Assembly: GCA_951813515.1 (NCBI GenBank)
Contig: OX638346.1
Span: forward strand, 3,155,617-3,219,616
Length of the DNA: 64,000 nt
Direction: 5' to 3'
From: an uncultured Pseudomonadales bacterium
Lineage (GTDB): Bacteria; Pseudomonadota; Gammaproteobacteria; Pseudomonadales; Azotimanducaceae
Below the pieces are notes generated by a model. That model did no database searches, had not been told where the DNA came from, and was given only the letters and a program-made list of their open reading frames with translations. The translations under genes were made by a program, and so were the position numbers. The first letter of the stretch is position 1; each line of letters starts with the position of its first letter. Positions 60,817 through 64,000 of this stretch are shown here, piece after piece.

Positions 60817-61710
60817 ATGACACGCCTGCGGCGTTCCATACATTTCGTGCCGGGCGGCAACGAGCGGATGCTCGTCAAGGCGCTTGGCACCAATGCGGAT
60901 TCCTTGATCTTTGACCTGGAGGACGCGGTCACGCCGGACCGCAAGGACGAGGTGCGCGGCATTGTGGCGTCGTGGCTTGCCGAGTCCGACTTCGGCAGCA
61001 AGGAAAAGACGGTGCGCATGAACCCCCTGGACACGCCGTGGGGCCATGCGGACCTCGAAGCGACCATAGTTTCGCCGCCGGACGCCTACGTGGTCCCCAA
61101 ACCGGAAACGCTGGAGGGACTGAACGCCATCGATGCCGAGCTGTCGCGGCTGGAGCGCCTGCACGGTCATGCGGATAGGGGAGTCGGCCTCATCCTGATC
61201 GCGGAGACACCGTTGGGAGCTCTCAATCTACCGACGTTCACCGGTTGTCCCCGCGTCCACGCGCTGACCTGGGGTGGCGAGGACATGTCGGCTGTACTCG
61301 GCGTGCCGGGGAACCGCGATGCGGACGGCAACTACCTTTCTGTCTATCAGCACTGCCGCGTAGTGACCCTGCTGAGCGCGGTCGCGGGAGGCGTGCAACC
61401 CATGGATGCGGTGTACGTAGACTTCCGTGACATCGATGGTCTGCGAGAAGAATGCGAGGAGGGCGCCCGGCTGGGATTCACCGGCAAGCTTTCCATTCAT
61501 CCGGACCAGATCGATGTCATCAACGCCGCGTTCACGCCGGCGCCGGAACAGGTGGCCGAAGCGCAGGCCCTGCTCGATGCGTTCGACGAGGCCCAGGCGG
61601 AAGGGCGGATGGCGTTTTCGTTCAACGGACAGATGGTGGACGCGCCACATCTCAGCCGGGCCAGGGCGCTCCTGGAGCGGGCGCGGCTGATCGAGGAGAA
61701 CGCGTCCTGA
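60817..61710 (+). CDS. HpcH/HpaI-CitE family CoA-ester lyase
   Basis: 297 residues with a TIM barrel: RRSIHFVPGGNERM, FDLEDAVTPDRKDEVR, RMNPLDTPWGHADLEA, then LIAETPLGALNLP and TWGGEDMSAVLGV that carry the Mg-binding Glu and Asp. Such enzymes cleave malyl-CoA, beta-methylmalyl-CoA or citramalyl-CoA to a 2-oxo acid and acyl-CoA. With MaoC upstream and acyl-CoA dehydrogenase divergent, C4-C5 acid breakdown is plausible. Start ATG 60817; 261 bases after the MaoC gene. Confidence 0.88.
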   Translation: MTRLRRSIHFVPGGNERMLVKALGTNADSLIFDLEDAVTPDRKDEVRGIVASWLAESDFGSKEKTVRMNPLDTPWGHADLEATIVSPPDAYVVPKPETLEGLNAIDAELSRLERLHGHADRGVGLILIAETPLGALNLPTFTGCPRVHALTWGGEDMSAVLGVPGNRDADGNYLSVYQHCRVVTLLSAVAGGVQPMDAVYVDFRDIDGLREECEEGARLGFTGKLSIHPDQIDVINAAFTPAPEQVAEAQALLDAFDEAQAEGRMAFSFNGQMVDAPHLSRARALLERARLIEENAS

Positions 61711-61723
61711 GGATCGCCATGCC

Positions 61724-61971
61724 TAACCCGCATATCTCACCAAGTCGCTTGTGGAGTCACCAAGCATCATGGCATTTCAATCGATTAAGTCGATTTTCGA
61801 GACCTCTGCAAAATACAGACTGCGCTGCCGCGCCCTCGCTTGTCTTTTGCCCGCGTGGGCGCACGTGCTCGCTGCACCATAAGCGACGGCTATGCTTCCG
61901 CTCGCGAGCACGCCCACGCGGGCAAAATCCTGCGCGATCATCGCGGCCCTTGGTGACATATGCGGGCTAAC
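61724..61971. mobile_element. MITE-like element, about 250 bp, no transposase
   Basis: Imperfect terminal inverted repeats: TAACCCGCATATCTCACCAAG (61724-61744) and CTTGGTGACATATGCGGGCTAA (61949-61970). Inside, a 24-base arm (TTTTGCCCGCGTGGGCG...TGCTCGC, 61845-61873 with four extra bases) is the complement of 61904-61927, giving a strong cruciform. No gene inside. A single copy of the same end lies at 51270. It may also terminate transcription of the lyase gene. Confidence 0.65.
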
Positions 61972-61996
61972 CGGCCCGGCGTCTCACATATCGGAG

Positions 61997-62899
61997 CTAT
62001 CCGGCATCCGCAGGCGCGTCGGGAGCTGCTTTCAGAAAGTCGCTGAGTTGCCGATCATGGCGCCGCATCGCCCCTTTCCCGTAACGGGTGGGTTCCCAGC
62101 GCGCGGGACTTGCCGCTTCCGGCACGTCGCCCACCACCGTCACACGCTGCATGATGCGCTCGCCGTCGAAGTCGTCGAGCACGAAGTGCTGCGTGCACCT
62201 GTTATCCCAGATGGCGACTGTGCCCTCGGTCCATCGATAGCGCACCGTGAACCGTGGATTCGACACCCAGCGCGTGAGGTACGGTAGAAGGAGTTCGCTC
62301 TCCTCGTGGCTCAACTCGACGATGCGGCGGGTGAAATGCTCGTTGATGAAAAGCGATTTTCTGCGCGTCACGGGATGTACGCGCACCACCGGATGCACCG
62401 CCATCACGTCGGCCCGGTTGTGCGGATGGGCGTCGTGCAGCGCCGTCAGACCCTCGCACAGATCGCGCATCGGGGCTGAGAGTTCGTCGTACGCCTTGTA
62501 CATGTTCGACCACATGGTGTCGCCGCCCACTTCGGGGCACTTCACCACGCGCAGGATGGACAGGATGGAGGGCTCCGACTGGAACGTCAGGTCGCTGTGC
62601 CACTCGTCGGCGACTCCGCCGCGGCTTCCGACGAGTTCCAGTATCTCGGGATACTCGGTTCGGTTCTTGACATTGGGATGCCCCTCGATGGGCCCGAAGT
62701 ACCCGCCGAACCTGATGTGTTCCTCTGTCGTGAGCTGCTGACCTGGGAAGAACAGGACGAGATGCTCGTGGAGCAGATCGAATATCGCGCCCACGTCGGC
62801 GGCGCCGACCTGGGCCAGGTCAATTCCGTGCACCTCGGCGCCGAGACTGGGTGAAACCCTGGACACCTCGTACTGGTTGATCTGCGGTCTGGTTGCCAT
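61997..62899 (-). CDS. TauD/TfdA family Fe(II)/2-oxoglutarate dioxygenase
   Basis: 300 residues. HxD motif H101/D103 in DEWHSDLTF, distal His in CTQHFVLDDFDGERIMQRVTV together with the Arg that binds 2-oxoglutarate. VSPSLGAEVHGIDLAQ is the standard opening. Substrates in the family include taurine, 2,4-D and other sulfonates or phenoxy acids. ATG 62899 follows AGGAGGG nine bases away. Confidence 0.9.
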   Translation of the reverse strand: MATRPQINQYEVSRVSPSLGAEVHGIDLAQVGAADVGAIFDLLHEHLVLFFPGQQLTTEEHIRFGGYFGPIEGHPNVKNRTEYPEILELVGSRGGVADEWHSDLTFQSEPSILSILRVVKCPEVGGDTMWSNMYKAYDELSAPMRDLCEGLTALHDAHPHNRADVMAVHPVVRVHPVTRRKSLFINEHFTRRIVELSHEESELLLPYLTRWVSNPRFTVRYRWTEGTVAIWDNRCTQHFVLDDFDGERIMQRVTVVGDVPEAASPARWEPTRYGKGAMRRHDRQLSDFLKAAPDAPADAG

Positions 62900-63068
62900 C
62901 CGGGTTGCCCTCCTGGATGCTTGCTGGATGGTTGCAAGGCTACTCGGGTGCCTGCGAATAGACCAGCGACGTAACAGGATCGGAATACCACTTCCGCCAT
63001 GCGACATCTCTCGATTTGGGTCGCTGTGATGCGTGGCCTGCGTGGGTCGCTGTGCACCGCGATTTCGG

Positions 63069-63240
63069 TCAGCCGTCGCGCAGGCCTGAAAGCGTGGCTA
63101 CGGATGTAACGGCTTCTGGGTCGGTGACGAGGTGCAGACAGCGCGGGCGTTGGGCTTGCCTCGTGCGAGCGAACGCGCCGGGGAAGTTGCCTCCGCCTCC
63201 GACATCATGGCCTCGGCGTTCTCGAGTTGCAGAGGGCGTG
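63069..63240 (-). pseudogene. Decayed 3' end of a TPP-dependent enzyme
   Basis: The last 22 codons, CLHLVTDPEAVTSVATLSGLR plus two, align without gaps with the C-terminus of the TPP enzyme at 39063 (LLHLVVDPEAITPAATLSSLR). Upstream, in another frame, LENAEAM..SLARGKPNAR resembles the preceding part of such enzymes, so at least one frameshift separates them. The remaining protein is absent. The rest of the 62900-63443 interval shows no gene. Confidence 0.55.
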
Positions 63241-63443
63241 GCCAGCGTGTACCGGCGCGCCGTATCCCGAGACTGCGGCGAACCCGTCATCGAGGAGGAC
63301 CCTCGCCTGTGTCCTTGACCGCCTCTATCCGATCAGTAATTCTTGCTGCTATAACCCCAACGGGGCCGGGCTTGGTTGAGAGTCGGCAGCAGCTATCTTC
63401 GAATCATCTGGTCCTCTCCGTTGCCTGATATTGAGGCGATGAC

Positions 63444-64000
63444 ATGGATGAATTTCGAATACGCCTGACGGAAGAGCTAATTCTCCTGATGCTCAACGAG
63501 TCGAGCGGGTATCTCGAAATGGTGCCGAATTGGGACTTTTCCTGTGTGATGGCGGGTGCCGTCATCGCCGACCTCGCATTGGAAAGCCGTATCGATACCG
63601 ATCTGCAGTCGTTGTATCTCCTCGACGCCACGCCAACTGGCGACAGGCTCCTCGACCCGACGCTGGAGGACATCAGCAAGGCCGAAGACAGTTCGGATAC
63701 GCAATACTGGATCGAACGGAACACCGCCCGCGCGGAAGAAATCGTGACCCTCACGTTGGAACGACTGGTCGACAAGGGAGTGCTCGATTACGAGTCGGGT
63801 GGATTCTGGACGCTGTCGCGCTCGGTCTCCCGATCCGGGAGGTATCCGAGCGCGGACGGGACAATCCGAACGGAAGCCAGGGCACGCATCTTGAACGTCA
63901 TCCTGAACGACGACATCCCCGACCCGAGAGACGTCATTCTCGTGGGGCTGATGCACACCTGCGACGGCTTCAAGTTGCTCCTTTCGGAAGAAGATTACGA
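63444..64000 (+). CDS. GPP34 (GOLPH3-like) domain protein, 3' end outside window
   Basis: The first 185 codons from ATG 63444, with GAGG nine bases upstream. RLTEELILLMLNESSGYLE, VMAGAVIADLALESRIDTD, LLDATPTGDRLLDPTLEDI and LVDKGVLDYESGGFWTLS match the GPP34 fold, known from Golgi phosphoprotein 3, which binds phosphatidylinositol-4-phosphate. Bacterial members exist, mostly in actinobacteria, and their role is unknown. The protein lacks a signal or TM segment, so it is cytosolic or peripheral. Confidence 0.72.
   Translation, partial: MDEFRIRLTEELILLMLNESSGYLEMVPNWDFSCVMAGAVIADLALESRIDTDLQSLYLLDATPTGDRLLDPTLEDISKAEDSSDTQYWIERNTARAEEIVTLTLERLVDKGVLDYESGGFWTLSRSVSRSGRYPSADGTIRTEARARILNVILNDDIPDPRDVILVGLMHTCDGFKLLLSEEDY

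Overview
The window is a GC-rich stretch of a Gram-negative, aerobic heterotroph. Two TonB-dependent receptors, several lipoprotein and outer-membrane factors, an RND-type metal pump and many CoA-, flavin- and Fe(II)-dependent oxidative enzymes point to a proteobacterium. An environmental (marine, soil or host-associated) gammaproteobacterium is my best guess, but nothing here fixes the taxonomy. I see no rRNA, tRNA or CRISPR array.

Left part (1-31 kb) is mostly catabolic accessory metabolism: a Tsx/OmpK-like channel fragment, an MFS exporter, a lone molybdopterin hydroxylase subunit, SDR and aldo/keto reductases, a malonyl-CoA-synthetase-like ligase, an exported serine hydrolase, two luciferase-like monooxygenases, a phytanoyl-CoA-type dioxygenase, a Baeyer-Villiger-type monooxygenase, a family III CoA transferase and an EthD protein. 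Set among these are a compact RHH/Doc toxin-antitoxin pair with a near-consensus promoter lying on tandem repeats (11.24-11.87 kb), a secreted S41 protease lipoprotein coupled to a small exported protein, and a four-gene acetoin dehydrogenase operon acoA-acoB-acoX-acoC (17.4-21.8 kb) whose E2 carries two E3-binding domains.

Middle part (31-43 kb): a clear TPP riboswitch precedes a TonB-dependent receptor. The sequence between them folds into an obvious on/off switch that hides the Shine-Dalgarno and start codon, so the receptor is probably for thiamine or a precursor. Then come an enoyl-CoA hydratase, a GST, a second (siderophore-type) TonB receptor with a perfect EF-hand loop, a histidine phosphatase, an 11-residue-repeat coiled-coil membrane protein and an acetolactate-synthase-like TPP enzyme. 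A periplasmic adaptor is followed by a gutted RND pump pseudogene whose remnant runs into a MAPEG gene.

Metal region (43.5-57.3 kb): the most unusual locus. A Cu/Zn-type permease with an 18-histidine cytoplasmic/periplasmic loop is fused in frame to an HflK-like SPFH domain. It is followed, nearly without gaps, by two more SPFH proteins, an orphan amino-acid-type periplasmic binding protein, a three-TM protein and a ZIP transporter. Facing it are a copB remnant next to a mobile-element end, a czcCBA operon, and a CDF transporter remnant. I infer a membrane-microdomain-associated metal-handling system.

Right end (57.4-64 kb): an orphan outer-membrane efflux lipoprotein directly behind an acyl-CoA dehydrogenase, a divergent MaoC/CitE-like lyase pair, a 250-bp MITE-like element with the same ends as the copB-side relic, a TauD-like dioxygenase, a decayed 3' fragment of a TPP enzyme, and the start of a GPP34-domain gene that leaves the window.
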